NCBI GenBank assembly: GCA_029219385.1
Contig: JAQXTH010000040.1
Location: 93,559 to 157,558 of the forward strand
Direction: 5' to 3'
Length of the DNA: 64,000 nt
Source of the DNA: Prevotellaceae bacterium
GTDB taxonomy: Bacteria > Bacteroidota > Bacteroidia > Bacteroidales > Bacteroidaceae
Shown: one piece after another, positions 18,601 to 26,679 of the stretch
Position numbering within the stretch: the first letter of the stretch is position 1
Layout of the letters: the number at the start of each line of letters is the position of its first letter
Program-made: the position numbers and the translations under genes
The notes under the pieces: model-generated
The model's input: the letters and a program-made list of their open reading frames with translations, nothing else
Database searches by the model: none
Told to the model about the DNA's origin: nothing

Positions 18601-19179
18601 TTTGGCGTGTGTGCGGGCATGGCAGAAATGTTGCTCCAAAGTCATACTGACACCCTCCACATATTGCCGGCATTACCTTCGGTATGGAAAGAAGGAAAAG
18701 TAAGCGGACTGAAAGCTGTTGGAGATTTTGAAGTTTCCATTGAATGGAAAGACCAAAAACCCTCTATCGTGACAATAAAATCGAATCAGGGAAGTCCACT
18801 CACAGTTACTTGTCCTTCCATCTACGACCGTCTGATAACAATTGATGATGTAGAGGTAGATTGTCCGCCCCAAAGTTATGATATAATCACCATTCCTCTT
18901 CAAGCAGGCAAAACGGCCACAATTGACTTCAACAATCAAGCCACCTCTATAAAATCTGCAAAGCCTCTTTCGGATAATATTGTAGTGACGAAACGTGGCA
19001 CAACCATAACGATAGAAGGTTGTGAAATACAAAAGATTGTTGCGACTGACAGCCTTGGCCAAACTCTCAAAACTACCACATCAACCACTTTCGAAGTTAT
19101 GCCGGGAGCAAGCAAGGTTGTAATTCTTACCATTACCGATAAGAGCGGCAATGTCTACACACGTAAAGTAAAGTTCTAA
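15607..19179 (+). CDS. Secreted GH95-family alpha-fucosidase/galactosidase with N-terminal lectin-like modules
   Basis: This protein has 1190 residues with a signal peptide ending near LGANAQ (about residue 21). Two related modules of about 140 residues each follow ([14 protein letters not shown] and [15 protein letters not shown]), with the look of ricin/T9SS-associated carbohydrate-binding repeats. The GH95 unit starts near residue 325 ([20 protein letters not shown]) and shows [19 protein letters not shown] (about 664), the catalytic-glutamate region [10 protein letters not shown] (about 798), [13 protein letters not shown] (about 900) and [21 protein letters not shown]95 enzymes remove alpha-1,2-L-fucose or alpha-L-galactose by inversion. 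The last 80 residues form a small beta domain resembling secretion-sorting tails (ending VYTRKVKF). It stands alone, with no SusC/SusD pair, and has its own promoter and terminator. Confidence 0.9.
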   Translation: MKKLTLLFVLALSYILGANAQGTMPEFSTEGDTVWYYIQFKTGGHCLSAPSATSGVLVTANKSNETNQKWALIGTKDNFTLVNKTGTKVSFSSSRFRATTGTGVSLRLIAGSSCWEIQRTTSTLCMNQWGGTSVGVQLGEYNAGDNNNGLNFVLAQSVMPKFSDAENEYWYFLSFANSNNTIIDNGAGNNATITSADPVDGQLWKFVGTSDNFQLVSKKGNYAYIFGSGNSARLRTRTTTPYSGGFSLVETTNATYTPAWEIKANAVTVENAYFNQWAGTAIGNPIGLYKIGDSGNPLSIISPDKMVYDDYKVSGVTSFTPQNPLTLWYDTPATLTKVLNKWMEYSLPIGNGQLGASIFGGVAVDEIQFNEKTLWTGGPNDMGSYGNYKNFGSVLVTNLSDDFDYSTDHMAKNYVRYLDIETATAGVNFTNASETTTYTRRYISSTNDKVIAVLYKADGPEKLNLRFSYSPGQDINAPTPTYNGATATFGSKLTTVTYNTTFKVVGDPEAQITATDKGIEIANTSQALLILTALTDYNPDNAACTGLYADVSAEANDRIEKAVQKGWQQLYDDHVKTFQSYMGRVKLTLGNASTNLPTNQLVDNYNSNKNVTGTEPDVLFLEQLYFAYGRYLEISSSLGIDVPNNLQGIWNNKSNAPWNSDIHSNINIQMNYWPAEPTNLSEAHLPFLNYIINMSSRPNWKKAATTYGKVNKGWTCFTENNIFGGMSTWGNNYFVANVWYCTHLWQHYRYTLDKDFLVKAFPAMYSAAQFWMERMIEDRGYSSLNISPDGTLVAPNEYSPEQDAHNSEDGTAHAQQLIYYNFKAVRQAIDILGGESGVTQQEIEQLDQYLEKTDKGLHTEIYTANTSINSTWTNPRNGVKKGDLLLREWKYSPYSVSNDPGHRHLSHLMALYPLDQISSTSPYFTPAVNSLKLRGDAATGWSMGWKVNLWARALDGDHAHIILHNALKHSTDYGTNQYAGGVYYNLYDSHSPFQIDGNFGVCAGMAEMLLQSHTDTLHILPALPSVWKEGKVSGLKAVGDFEVSIEWKDQKPSIVTIKSNQGSPLTVTCPSIYDRLITIDDVEVDCPPQSYDIITIPLQAGKTATIDFNNQATSIKSAKPLSDNIVVTKRGTTITIEGCEIQKIVATDSLGQTLKTTTSTTFEVMPGASKVVILTITDKSGNVYTRKVKF

Positions 19180-19208
19180 CTTTTAGATATAAACACTTTT
19201 TTCTCATA

Positions 19209-19245
19209 AAAGAACTCGGCAATCGTTTTGAATGCCGAGTTCTTT
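19209..19245 (+). terminator. Rho-independent terminator after the GH95 gene
   Basis: The arms AAAGAACTCGGCA (19209-19221) and TGCCGAGTTCTTT (19233-19245) are perfectly complementary over 13 bp and are followed by ATTTT. It lies 30 bases past the stop codon. A weaker GCAAGGCATCGCCTT hairpin with a T run lies further on, at about 19321-19348. Confidence 0.85.
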
Positions 19246-19400
19246 ATTTTCATAATACTAAAAACTCCTTCTACATAAAGAAGACATCATGAACATAACC
19301 TTGCCTCATCATAAAGAACCGCAAGGCATCGCCTTTATTGTTTTTTCATAGCACAACACTTTTTCACCGTTTTATTATCTTAAAAGCAACAAAAATGCAC

Positions 19401-19408
19401 TACCTTTG
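19401..19408 (+). promoter_or_regulatory. Candidate -7 element of glyS
   Basis: TACCTTTG lies about 110 bases ahead of the chosen glyS start and matches TAnnTTTG. The -33 position reads CTT rather than TTG, so the match is partial. Confidence 0.45.
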
Positions 19409-19518
19409 CAGTTAATTAGAAAACACGGATAGTATTGTCTTTGCCGACAACACGACAAAACAATTATTTCTATTTTTTACAAGATAACAAAAACACATTT
19501 ATTATTTCATTTATTATT

Positions 19519-21057
19519 ATGGCTCAAGAAGACATTTTCAAAAAAATCGTTTCTCATTGCAAAGAATATGGTTTTGTGTTTCCCTCAAGTGATATTTATG
19601 ACGGACTTGGTGCAGTATATGACTACGGTCAAAATGGTGTGGAACTAAAAAACAACATTAAACAATATTGGTGGCAAAGCATGGTGTTGCTCCACGATAA
19701 TATTGTAGGCATAGACAGTGCTATATTTATGCACCCGACAGTTTGGAAAGCCTCCGGACACGTTGATGCATTCAACGACCCTCTCATTGACAACCGCGAT
19801 TCTAAAAAAAGATATAGAGCCGATGTGTTAATAGAAGACCACATCGCCAAGCTTGAAGAAAAAATAGAAAAGGAAGTTGCCAAAGGACGGAAAAGATTTA
19901 AAGATGCGTTTGATGAACAGCAATTTTTAGCGACAAACAGCCGTGTGGCAGAAATTAAAGATAAAATCAATGCCGTTCATTCTCGTTTTGCAAAAGCCAT
20001 GGCAGAATCCGACTTTGAAGAATTGCGCCAGATTATTCTTGATGAAGAGATTGTCTGCCCTATCAGTGGCACTCGCAATTGGACAGAAGTGAGACAATTT
20101 AATCTTATGTTTAAAACAGAGGTTGGCTCAACCGCTGATGGCGCAACAAGCATTTATCTTCGTCCTGAAACAGCACAAGGTATCTTTGTGAACTATCTCA
20201 ACGTCCAAAAAACCGGTCGCATGAAACTTCCCTTTGGCATTGCCCAAATCGGCAAAGCATTCAGAAATGAGATTGTTGCCCGTCAATTTATTTTCAGAAT
20301 GAGAGAATTTGAGCAAATGGAAATGCAATTTTTCGTTAAACCCGGCACAGAAATGCAATTCTTTGATTTTTGGAAACAAACACGCATGGCTTGGCATCAG
20401 GCTTTGGGTTTTGGATCAGAAAATTACAGATTTCATGACCATGAAAAACTTGCCCATTACGCCAACGCTGCCACCGATATTGAATTTCACTTGCCATTTG
20501 GATATAAAGAAATTGAAGGCATTCACAGCCGCACAGATTTCGACCTCTCTCAGCATGCAAAATTCAGTGGCAAGAAAATTGAATATTTCGATCCCGAAGA
20601 AAACAAGAGTTACACTCCATACGTCATAGAAACATCAATCGGTGTCGACAGAATGTTCCTTTCCGTTATTTGTCACTCCTATGAAGAAGAAAAACTTGAC
20701 TCCGGTGAAACACGCACCGTTTTACATCTCCCGGCTGCTCTTGCACCAATAAAATTGGCTGTCTTACCATTGGTAAAAAAAGACGGTCTGCCTGAAAAAG
20801 CTCGCGAAATATTGCAGCAACTAAAATTCCATTTCAACTGCAAATACGATGAAAAAGACACCATCGGAAAACGCTATCGACGCATGGATGCCATCGGCAC
20901 TCCCTATTGTATAACTATTGACCACGACACCTTAAAAGATAACACTGTCACTCTGCGCGACAGAGACACAATGGAACAACATCGTGTAGATATAAATCAG
21001 CTGATTGACATCATTGAAGACAAAGTGAGCCTCACAACCTTATTAAAAAAATTATAA
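19519..21057 (+). CDS. glyS: Glycine-tRNA ligase, single-chain homodimeric type
   Basis: This class II synthetase charges tRNA-Gly. It is the dimeric form found in Bacteroidota, eukaryotes and archaea rather than the alpha2beta2 form. Marks are YGFVFPSSDIYDGLGAVYDYG at the N terminus, motif 2 in AFRNEIVARQFIFRMREFEQ, and motif 3 around TSIGVDRMFLSVI. A C-terminal anticodon-binding domain (PIKLAVLPLVKKDGLPEKA) completes it. The frame is open from a TTG at 19435, but the ATG at 19519 (MAQEDIFKKIV) gives the family N terminus and length of 512. It heads a run with the FKBP lipoprotein, folP and the diadenylate cyclase gene. Confidence 0.97.
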   Translation: MAQEDIFKKIVSHCKEYGFVFPSSDIYDGLGAVYDYGQNGVELKNNIKQYWWQSMVLLHDNIVGIDSAIFMHPTVWKASGHVDAFNDPLIDNRDSKKRYRADVLIEDHIAKLEEKIEKEVAKGRKRFKDAFDEQQFLATNSRVAEIKDKINAVHSRFAKAMAESDFEELRQIILDEEIVCPISGTRNWTEVRQFNLMFKTEVGSTADGATSIYLRPETAQGIFVNYLNVQKTGRMKLPFGIAQIGKAFRNEIVARQFIFRMREFEQMEMQFFVKPGTEMQFFDFWKQTRMAWHQALGFGSENYRFHDHEKLAHYANAATDIEFHLPFGYKEIEGIHSRTDFDLSQHAKFSGKKIEYFDPEENKSYTPYVIETSIGVDRMFLSVICHSYEEEKLDSGETRTVLHLPAALAPIKLAVLPLVKKDGLPEKAREILQQLKFHFNCKYDEKDTIGKRYRRMDAIGTPYCITIDHDTLKDNTVTLRDRDTMEQHRVDINQLIDIIEDKVSLTTLLKKL

Positions 21058-21099
21058 GATTACGCAACCACTGCACATCTGATATATACATATAATATT

Positions 21100-21777
21100 A
21101 TGACAATGAAATTCCGACTATCTCTGCCATTCTTGTTTTATATTGCAATTACCGCCATGGTGTTTTCTTCGTGCAGCGATGATGATAACAACGGTGAAAA
21201 CAAATATGCAGATTGGAAAAACAGAAACGATGCTTACTTCCTTTCTGTCTTAAACGAAGCACATAGGCAGATTGAACTTGCGAAACAAGAATATCCTCTT
21301 GAATGGGAAGAGCATTGTGATTGGCGCACCTATCAAAGTTATTCACTTGCACAGGGTTCTACGTCAAACTCGGCAGAAGACTCTATCTGTGTAAAAATAT
21401 TAAGAAAAGGTTTAGGTAGTGGAGTTCCTTTGTCAACTGATTCGGTGAGAGTCTTCTATGCAGGCAGACTAATGCCGACAGATGATTTTCCCGATGGCGA
21501 AATGTTTGACCATAGTGGACAGTCTAACGATTTGTCGGTAATTTTCGACCACAGCATAAGCAGACCCTCCTCTTTCCTCGTTTCATCATGTAACAGAGGA
21601 TTTGCTACGGCCTTGCAACACATGCACATAGGCGATTTGTGGCAAATATACATACCGGCAAAGTTGGGATATGGTAATCAATTGCAAGGAAGCGTACCGG
21701 CCGGCTCCACCCTTGTTTTCAATGTTGAGTTGGTGCAATATGCACGAGCCGGCAACAAACTGCCAGTATGGAATTGA
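21100..21777 (+). CDS. FKBP-type peptidyl-prolyl isomerase, lipoprotein
   Basis: This 225-residue protein begins with a lipoprotein signal: the lipobox FSSC puts the modified cysteine near residue 25, followed by acidic SDDDNNGENK. The C-terminal half is an FKBP domain: VRVFYAGRLMPTDD, GEMFDHS, RGFATALQHMHIGDLWQIYI and PAKLGYG. The order and spacing match the family, with the final VPAGSTLVFNVELV strand. It probably assists folding in the periplasm from an outer-membrane anchor. It starts 42 bases after glyS. I cannot tell whether isomerase activity is retained, because some aromatic pocket residues are replaced. Confidence 0.92.
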   Translation: MTMKFRLSLPFLFYIAITAMVFSSCSDDDNNGENKYADWKNRNDAYFLSVLNEAHRQIELAKQEYPLEWEEHCDWRTYQSYSLAQGSTSNSAEDSICVKILRKGLGSGVPLSTDSVRVFYAGRLMPTDDFPDGEMFDHSGQSNDLSVIFDHSISRPSSFLVSSCNRGFATALQHMHIGDLWQIYIPAKLGYGNQLQGSVPAGSTLVFNVELVQYARAGNKLPVWN

Positions 21778-21794
21778 TTAAAAATAAAAAAAAC

Positions 21795-22631
21795 ATGATG
21801 ACCATAAACTGTAATGGAATTCTGTTGGATCTTACCACGCCACGGGTAATGGGAATTGTAAACCTCACACCCGACTCATTCTATGCAGAAAGTCGCACTC
21901 AAACAGAAGAAGAGATAACACGCAGAACTCTTGAAGTTAATTCACAGGGAGCAGACATCATTGATGTTGGAGCGTATTCGTCAAGACCCGGAGCGGAAGA
22001 TGTGACTTGCGAAGAGGAAATGAGAAGACTGAGACACGGACTTGGAATTATAAAAAGACTTTTGCCCAATAGCATTGTTTCGGTTGACACTTTCCGAGCA
22101 GATGTTGCCAAAATGTGTGTAGAAGAATATGGAGTAGATATTATCAACGATATTGCAGCCGGCGGATTAGACGAAAATATGTTTGCAACGGTAGCCTCGC
22201 TCAATGTTCCTTATATAATAATGCACATGAAAGGCAATCCTCGCACTATGCAAATTTCACCACACTACGATGATATAATTGGCGAAGTGACACTCTATTT
22301 CAGCGAAAAAATAAACAAACTTCGCGACATGGGAGTAAATGACATAATAATTGATCCGGGATTTGGTTTCTCAAAAACCATAGACCATAATTTTCAACTC
22401 TTGTCGCGAATGCAAGAGTTAAGCCTATTCAATCTGCCTATATTAGTGGGCATTTCGCGCAAAAGCATGATTTACCGCACTCTTAATATCTCTCCGCAAC
22501 AATCACTCAACGGCACCACAATGCTCAATACCATATCACTTGAAAAAGGTGCAAATATACTTAGGGTGCATGATGTGGCAGAGTGTGTTGAAGTTATAAA
22601 ACTATACAAAAAACTAAAAACATCAAATTGA
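21795..22631 (+). CDS. folP: Dihydropteroate synthase
   Basis: FolP condenses 4-aminobenzoate with dihydropterin pyrophosphate in folate synthesis and is the target of sulfonamides. The pterin-site signatures are VMGIVNLTPDSFYAES, DIIDVGAYSSRPGA, SVDTFRADVA, IINDIAAG, IIIDPGFGFSKTIDHN and ILVGISRKSMIYR, all in order. I place the start at ATG 21795 (MMTINCNGILLDL). An upstream ATG at 21768 would add nine lysine-rich residues and overlap the FKBP stop by 10 bases, which is also possible. The next gene, 36 bases on, is a diadenylate cyclase, a pairing I know from other Bacteroidota. Confidence 0.96.
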   Translation: MMTINCNGILLDLTTPRVMGIVNLTPDSFYAESRTQTEEEITRRTLEVNSQGADIIDVGAYSSRPGAEDVTCEEEMRRLRHGLGIIKRLLPNSIVSVDTFRADVAKMCVEEYGVDIINDIAAGGLDENMFATVASLNVPYIIMHMKGNPRTMQISPHYDDIIGEVTLYFSEKINKLRDMGVNDIIIDPGFGFSKTIDHNFQLLSRMQELSLFNLPILVGISRKSMIYRTLNISPQQSLNGTTMLNTISLEKGANILRVHDVAECVEVIKLYKKLKTSN

Positions 22632-22667
22632 TAACATCGTGAATACCATTTTTATTGACACAAACCA

Positions 22668-23417
22668 ATGATAACAATCGGAATAAAAGACATAATAGAT
22701 ATTTTGCTGGTCGCCACACTGCTTTCGTATATTTACCACCTTATGAAGCGTTCGTCGGCGGCAAACATATTTACGGGTATCATCGTGTTTATCATAGCAT
22801 GGATTGTTGTGTCGCAAATATTCAACATGCGTCTGCTGGGCACTATTTTCGACAAACTTGTGTCAATGGGAATGATAGCCCTTGTCATTGTCTTTCAGGA
22901 AGAAATACGCCGCTTTTTCTCGTCTATCGGCACGCGCTCCGGACGTTTTAAATTTCTTGGCCGCAGAAACAAGCACAACTCAAACCATCAAGACATCATG
23001 CCTATTGTTTTGGCATGTAAGAAAATGAGCCACGACAAGGTAGGTGCATTGATTATAATCGAGCATTCGGTTGGTTTGAGAGAATATATCTCGTCGGGAG
23101 AAGAAATTGATGCTAAAGTCAACAACAGTCTCATACAAAATATCTTTTTCAAAAACTCACCGCTCCATGATGGAGCCATGATCATAAGAGGTAAGCGCAT
23201 TGTGGCCGCCGGCTGCATACTGCCGGTTTCACACAATGCAGACATACCAAAATCACTTGGACTCCGCCACCGAGCAGCACTTGGAATATCTCAAAAGTCA
23301 GATGCGCTTGCCATCATTGTGTCAGAAGAAACCGGAAGCATATCAGTGGCAGAAAATGGGAAATTTCAACTAAATCTTTTGCCCGACGAACTTGAAACCT
23401 TGCTCACAACCAATTAA
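22668..23417 (+). CDS. dacA: Diadenylate cyclase, membrane-bound CdaA type
   Basis: The enzyme makes cyclic di-AMP from two ATP. Three hydrophobic segments occupy about residues 8-85 (IIDILLVATLLSYIYHL, IVFIIAWIVVSQI, MIALVIVFQEEIRRFFSS). The cytoplasmic DAC domain carries the SPLHDGAMII motif (about residue 166) and LGLRHRAALG with the RHR box (about 200), which bind and position ATP. The length of 249 fits CdaA rather than DisA. No c-di-AMP phosphodiesterase is in the window. Genetic linkage to folP is shared with relatives and may reflect cell-envelope or nucleotide control. Confidence 0.96.
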   Translation: MITIGIKDIIDILLVATLLSYIYHLMKRSSAANIFTGIIVFIIAWIVVSQIFNMRLLGTIFDKLVSMGMIALVIVFQEEIRRFFSSIGTRSGRFKFLGRRNKHNSNHQDIMPIVLACKKMSHDKVGALIIIEHSVGLREYISSGEEIDAKVNNSLIQNIFFKNSPLHDGAMIIRGKRIVAAGCILPVSHNADIPKSLGLRHRAALGISQKSDALAIIVSEETGSISVAENGKFQLNLLPDELETLLTTN

Positions 23418-23544
23418 CTGACAAAAATCACCATTGGCAACACGCTTTAATAAGAAACGACGTTTTTTCATGTCGCAACATACATTTAAAACATACACAT
23501 AAAAAAAACACTCGCCTAATTAGGTATATATCAAATAAAAAGAC

Positions 23545-23552
23545 TAATTTTG
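23545..23552 (+). promoter_or_regulatory. Candidate -7 element of the HU-like gene
   Basis: TAATTTTG matches TAnnTTTG and lies about 50 bases before the ATG at 23601. The -33 side has no clear TTG. Confidence 0.4.
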
Positions 23553-23600
23553 CAGTCCGAGAAAAATTAACACATTAATAATACTAATTTTATAGTTATC

Positions 23601-23879
23601 ATGACAAAAGCAGATATTGTAGCCGACATCACAAAAAAGACGGGTATTGACAAAGTTACTGCGCTTACTGTGGTAGAAGCCTTTATGGAAAGTGTAAAGG
23701 AAAATATGATTGGCGGCGAAAATGTTTATTTACGCGGATTTGGAAGTTTTATTCTAAAAAAGAGAGCAGCAAAAACAGCTCGCAACATTTCCAAAAACAC
23801 AACTCTTCTTGTGCCAGAACACAACATTCCGGCATTTAAACCGGCCAAAACATTCAGCAGCGCTGTTGCAGAGAAATAA
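23601..23879 (+). CDS. HU/IHF-family DNA-binding protein
   Basis: This is a 92-residue nucleoid protein. The N-terminal helices (MTKADIVADITKKTGIDK) are followed by the conserved GGENVYLRGFGSFILKKRA turn. A beta-arm (ARNISKNTTLLVPEHNIPAFKP) inserts into the minor groove and bends DNA. The NIPAFKPAKTF ending is the family C-terminal signature, with P as the intercalating residue region. Bacteroidota often carry several such paralogues. It has its own promoter and is followed by the very small basic gene 40 bases on. Confidence 0.95.
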   Translation: MTKADIVADITKKTGIDKVTALTVVEAFMESVKENMIGGENVYLRGFGSFILKKRAAKTARNISKNTTLLVPEHNIPAFKPAKTFSSAVAEK

Positions 23880-23919
23880 AACACGAAACTTATATACTAA
23901 CAATTAAAATCACAACATC

Positions 23920-24009
23920 ATGCCTAACGGAAAAAAGAAAAAAAGACACAAGATGTCTACCCACAAACGCAAAAAGAGACTGAGAAAGAACAGACATAAG
24001 AGCAAGTAA
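23920..24009 (+). CDS. 29-residue basic protein, COX24/AURKAIP1 (mS38-like) family
   Basis: This tiny frame (ATG 23920, TAA 24009) begins MPNGKKKKRHKMSTHKRKKR and is almost wholly Lys, Arg and His. It matches the short Bacteroidota proteins annotated as COX24/AURKAIP1 domain proteins, whose mitochondrial relative mS38 sits in the small ribosomal subunit. A ribosomal or rRNA-binding role is therefore likely, by family analogy. It lies between the HU-like gene and rng, shares their strand, and is followed by a hairpin. It is easily missed because of its length. Confidence 0.85.
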   Translation: MPNGKKKKRHKMSTHKRKKRLRKNRHKSK

Positions 24010-24131
24010 CATTCAATACACAAGCTCTCTAACTGTTCCTCACGTTTGAGGTTTAATACAATTTTCCACACGATTTACGCCACATAATATATTGCAGTAA
24101 ATCCCAACGGAATATATTGAAAATTACAAAT

Positions 24132-24178
24132 AGAGCAAACTTGACAGTCGCTTCACAACATGGCTTCGAGTTTGCTCT
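24132..24178 (+). terminator. Hairpin terminator ahead of rng
   Basis: The 10-base arms AGAGCAAACT (24132-24141) and AGTTTGCTCT (24169-24178) pair perfectly across a 27-base loop and are followed by TTCT. The short T run makes termination moderate; it could also be a leader structure for rng, whose start is 42 bases on. Confidence 0.55.
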
Positions 24179-24219
24179 TTCTACTGATAGCGACACAATC
24201 AACCCTACAACAAATATAA

Positions 24220-25794
24220 ATGACCAACGAAGTAATCATCGACACACAAAAAAAGGAAATAAGCATTGCCTTGCTCGAAGACAACAGACTCGTTGAGTTT
24301 CAACGCGAAGAACAACAGCAGTCTTACACTGCCGGCAATATATATATAGCAAAAGTAAAAAAACTAATGCCCGGCCTTAATGCCTGTTTTGTTGATGTAG
24401 GACACGAACGAGATGCCTTTCTCCATTTTCTTGATTTGGGCCCAAACTATTTCTTTTATCAAAAATATCTCAAGCAGACCCTTGGAAATAGAAAGAAATA
24501 TCTGCCAATAAGCAAAATTCAACAACAACCCATTTTAGAAAAAGACAAAGCAATACAAGATGTTTTAAAAGCTGGTGACGATGTCTTGGTACAAATCACA
24601 AAAGAGCCCATATCGACAAAAGGACCAAGACTAAACTGCGACCTGAATTTTGCCGGACGTTTTCTAATACTAATTCCCTTTGACAATAAGATATCTGTTT
24701 CTACCAAAATTCGCCAAACGGCAGAACGAAACAGACTAAAACAACTTATATCAAGCATTCTGCCACAAAATTTCGGTGTAATTGTTAGAACTGTTGCAGA
24801 AGGAAAGAAAGCAGCGGAACTCGACAGAGAACTACGCACACTTTTAAAACGATGGGAAAATACCATCACTAACGCACAAAAAGCAACTAAAAAACCAACA
24901 CTTGTATACGAAGAAACAAGTCGCGCCGTTGGTTTGTTAAGAGACTTGTTTAATCCTTCATATCAAGCAATACATGTAAACAACCAAGACACATTTCAAG
25001 AAGTTAAGGATTATCTCAAAGTCATTGCACCCGAAAAAGAAGACATCGTAAAATTATATAATGGCACAATACCGATTTTTGACAAATTTGGAGTAACAAA
25101 ACAAATAAAAGGATCGTTTGGTCGAACCGTCACATTTAAACACGGAGCATATCTCATCATCGAACATACAGAAGCCCTACATGTAATCGACGTAAACAGC
25201 GGTAACCGCTCAAAGAACTCCGAAAATCAAGAAGCCGGAGCCATTGATGTAAATTTAGGAGCAGCCGAAGAGATTGCTCGCCAACTTAGATTAAGAGACA
25301 TAGGCGGCATTATCATTATCGACTTTATCGACATGACCGATTCGGAACATCGCGAACAACTCTACCGACACATGGTCGAATTGATGAAAAACGACCGCTC
25401 ACGTCACAATATTTTGCCTCTCAGCAAATTCGGATTGATGCAAATAACACGTCAACGCGTTCGTCCCGCCATGGACGTGGTAGTAGAAGAAGAATGCCCC
25501 TCTTGTTTTGGCACAGGCCACGTGAAATCAAGTCTGTTATTTACCGATACTCTTGAAAGAAAAATCAAGAAAGTAATTGTAGAATTAAAACAGACAAAAA
25601 TTCATCTATATCTTCACCCGTTTGTTTATGCCTATGTCAACCAAGGTTTGCTTTCAATGAAGAAGAAATGGAAAATGCAGTATGGTTTTGGTTTGAAGAT
25701 AACCCCCGACCAAAGTCTGGGAATGTTGCAATATCGCTTCACTGACAAAAACGGAGATGAAATAGATATGAAAGAAGAACACGACATGAAATAA
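24220..25794 (+). CDS. rng: Ribonuclease G/E family endoribonuclease
   Basis: This is a 524-residue RNase G (CafA) type enzyme for rRNA maturation and mRNA decay. An S1-like RNA-binding part lies at residues 35-120 (GNIYIAKVKKLMPGLNACFV, DVGHERDAFLHF). The catalytic metal is held by aspartates in EALHVIDVNSGN and GGIIIIDFIDM. The zinc-link is ECPSCFGTGHV. It lacks the long C-terminal scaffold of E. coli RNase E. It leads a long gene run through ruvC to the HAD phosphatase, with gaps of a few to about 50 bases. Confidence 0.95.
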   Translation: MTNEVIIDTQKKEISIALLEDNRLVEFQREEQQQSYTAGNIYIAKVKKLMPGLNACFVDVGHERDAFLHFLDLGPNYFFYQKYLKQTLGNRKKYLPISKIQQQPILEKDKAIQDVLKAGDDVLVQITKEPISTKGPRLNCDLNFAGRFLILIPFDNKISVSTKIRQTAERNRLKQLISSILPQNFGVIVRTVAEGKKAAELDRELRTLLKRWENTITNAQKATKKPTLVYEETSRAVGLLRDLFNPSYQAIHVNNQDTFQEVKDYLKVIAPEKEDIVKLYNGTIPIFDKFGVTKQIKGSFGRTVTFKHGAYLIIEHTEALHVIDVNSGNRSKNSENQEAGAIDVNLGAAEEIARQLRLRDIGGIIIIDFIDMTDSEHREQLYRHMVELMKNDRSRHNILPLSKFGLMQITRQRVRPAMDVVVEEECPSCFGTGHVKSSLLFTDTLERKIKKVIVELKQTKIHLYLHPFVYAYVNQGLLSMKKKWKMQYGFGLKITPDQSLGMLQYRFTDKNGDEIDMKEEHDMK

Positions 25795-25848
25795 AACAAC
25801 ACCACATTTCAATCAAATTTCGACCTCTAACAAACCTCTCACGAGACA

Positions 25849-26658
25849 ATGGCACTAACAAAAATAACCAGCCTTCAAAACCCTAAAATCAAACAACTGC
25901 TTTGCCTTCAACAAAAATCTTCGGAAAGACGCAGACAAAACCTTTTTGTTGTAGAAGGGCAACGCGAATTGACACGCTGCCTTAAAGCCGGTCATAAGGC
26001 TGAAACTATTTTTATTTGTCCGGAAATAAACAATGCTGATTATTCAACATATGGAACAAATCTAAAGATCCATGAGGTTACACTTGAAATTTATAACAAA
26101 ATCGCATATCGTGGCACAACAGAAGGTGTTGTTGCCATAGTGACACCCCACAACACAAACCTCTCTGACCTTTGTTTAAAAGAAAATCCACTATTGGTAG
26201 TGTTGGAGCGTGTAGAAAAACCCGGCAACCTTGGTGCTATACTACGCAGTGCTGATGCCTCCGGAGTTGACGCTGTGATTATATGCGACCCTTTAACCGA
26301 CCTTTATAATCCAAACCTCATAAGAAACTCAACAGGAGCAATTTTTAGCGTTCCATGTCTCACGACAACATCTCAAGAATGCATAGAATGGCTGAAATGC
26401 AACCATATACAAATCGTTACGGCTCAACTGCAAGATTCTGTTGAATACTACGAGACGGACTTCACCAAAGGCACTGCTATCATAATGGGCACAGAAGCCG
26501 ATGGACTAAGCCCTTTGTGGCGTGAAATTGCCGATTGCCACATACGCATACCCATGCTTGGAATGGTCGATTCTCTCAACGTAAGTGTCAGTGCTGCAAT
26601 ACTGATGTATGAAGCCCTGCGTCAGAAAAAAACAAATGATTTTTTATACAAAAACTAA
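25849..26658 (+). CDS. SpoU/TrmH-family RNA 2'-O-methyltransferase
   Basis: This is a 269-residue SPOUT-fold methyltransferase. An N-terminal substrate-binding part (SLQNPKIKQLLCLQQKSSER) comes first. The three SpoU motifs follow: GNLGAILRSADASGVDAVII, IIMGTEADGLS and RIPMLGMVDSLNVSVSAA, which form the knotted SAM pocket. It modifies ribose in tRNA or 23S rRNA; sequence alone does not say which. It follows rng by 54 bases and precedes the symporter by 21, so it is probably co-transcribed with them. Confidence 0.93.
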   Translation: MALTKITSLQNPKIKQLLCLQQKSSERRRQNLFVVEGQRELTRCLKAGHKAETIFICPEINNADYSTYGTNLKIHEVTLEIYNKIAYRGTTEGVVAIVTPHNTNLSDLCLKENPLLVVLERVEKPGNLGAILRSADASGVDAVIICDPLTDLYNPNLIRNSTGAIFSVPCLTTTSQECIEWLKCNHIQIVTAQLQDSVEYYETDFTKGTAIIMGTEADGLSPLWREIADCHIRIPMLGMVDSLNVSVSAAILMYEALRQKKTNDFLYKN

Positions 26659-26679
26659 ATTACAACAGTTTAAGATAAG

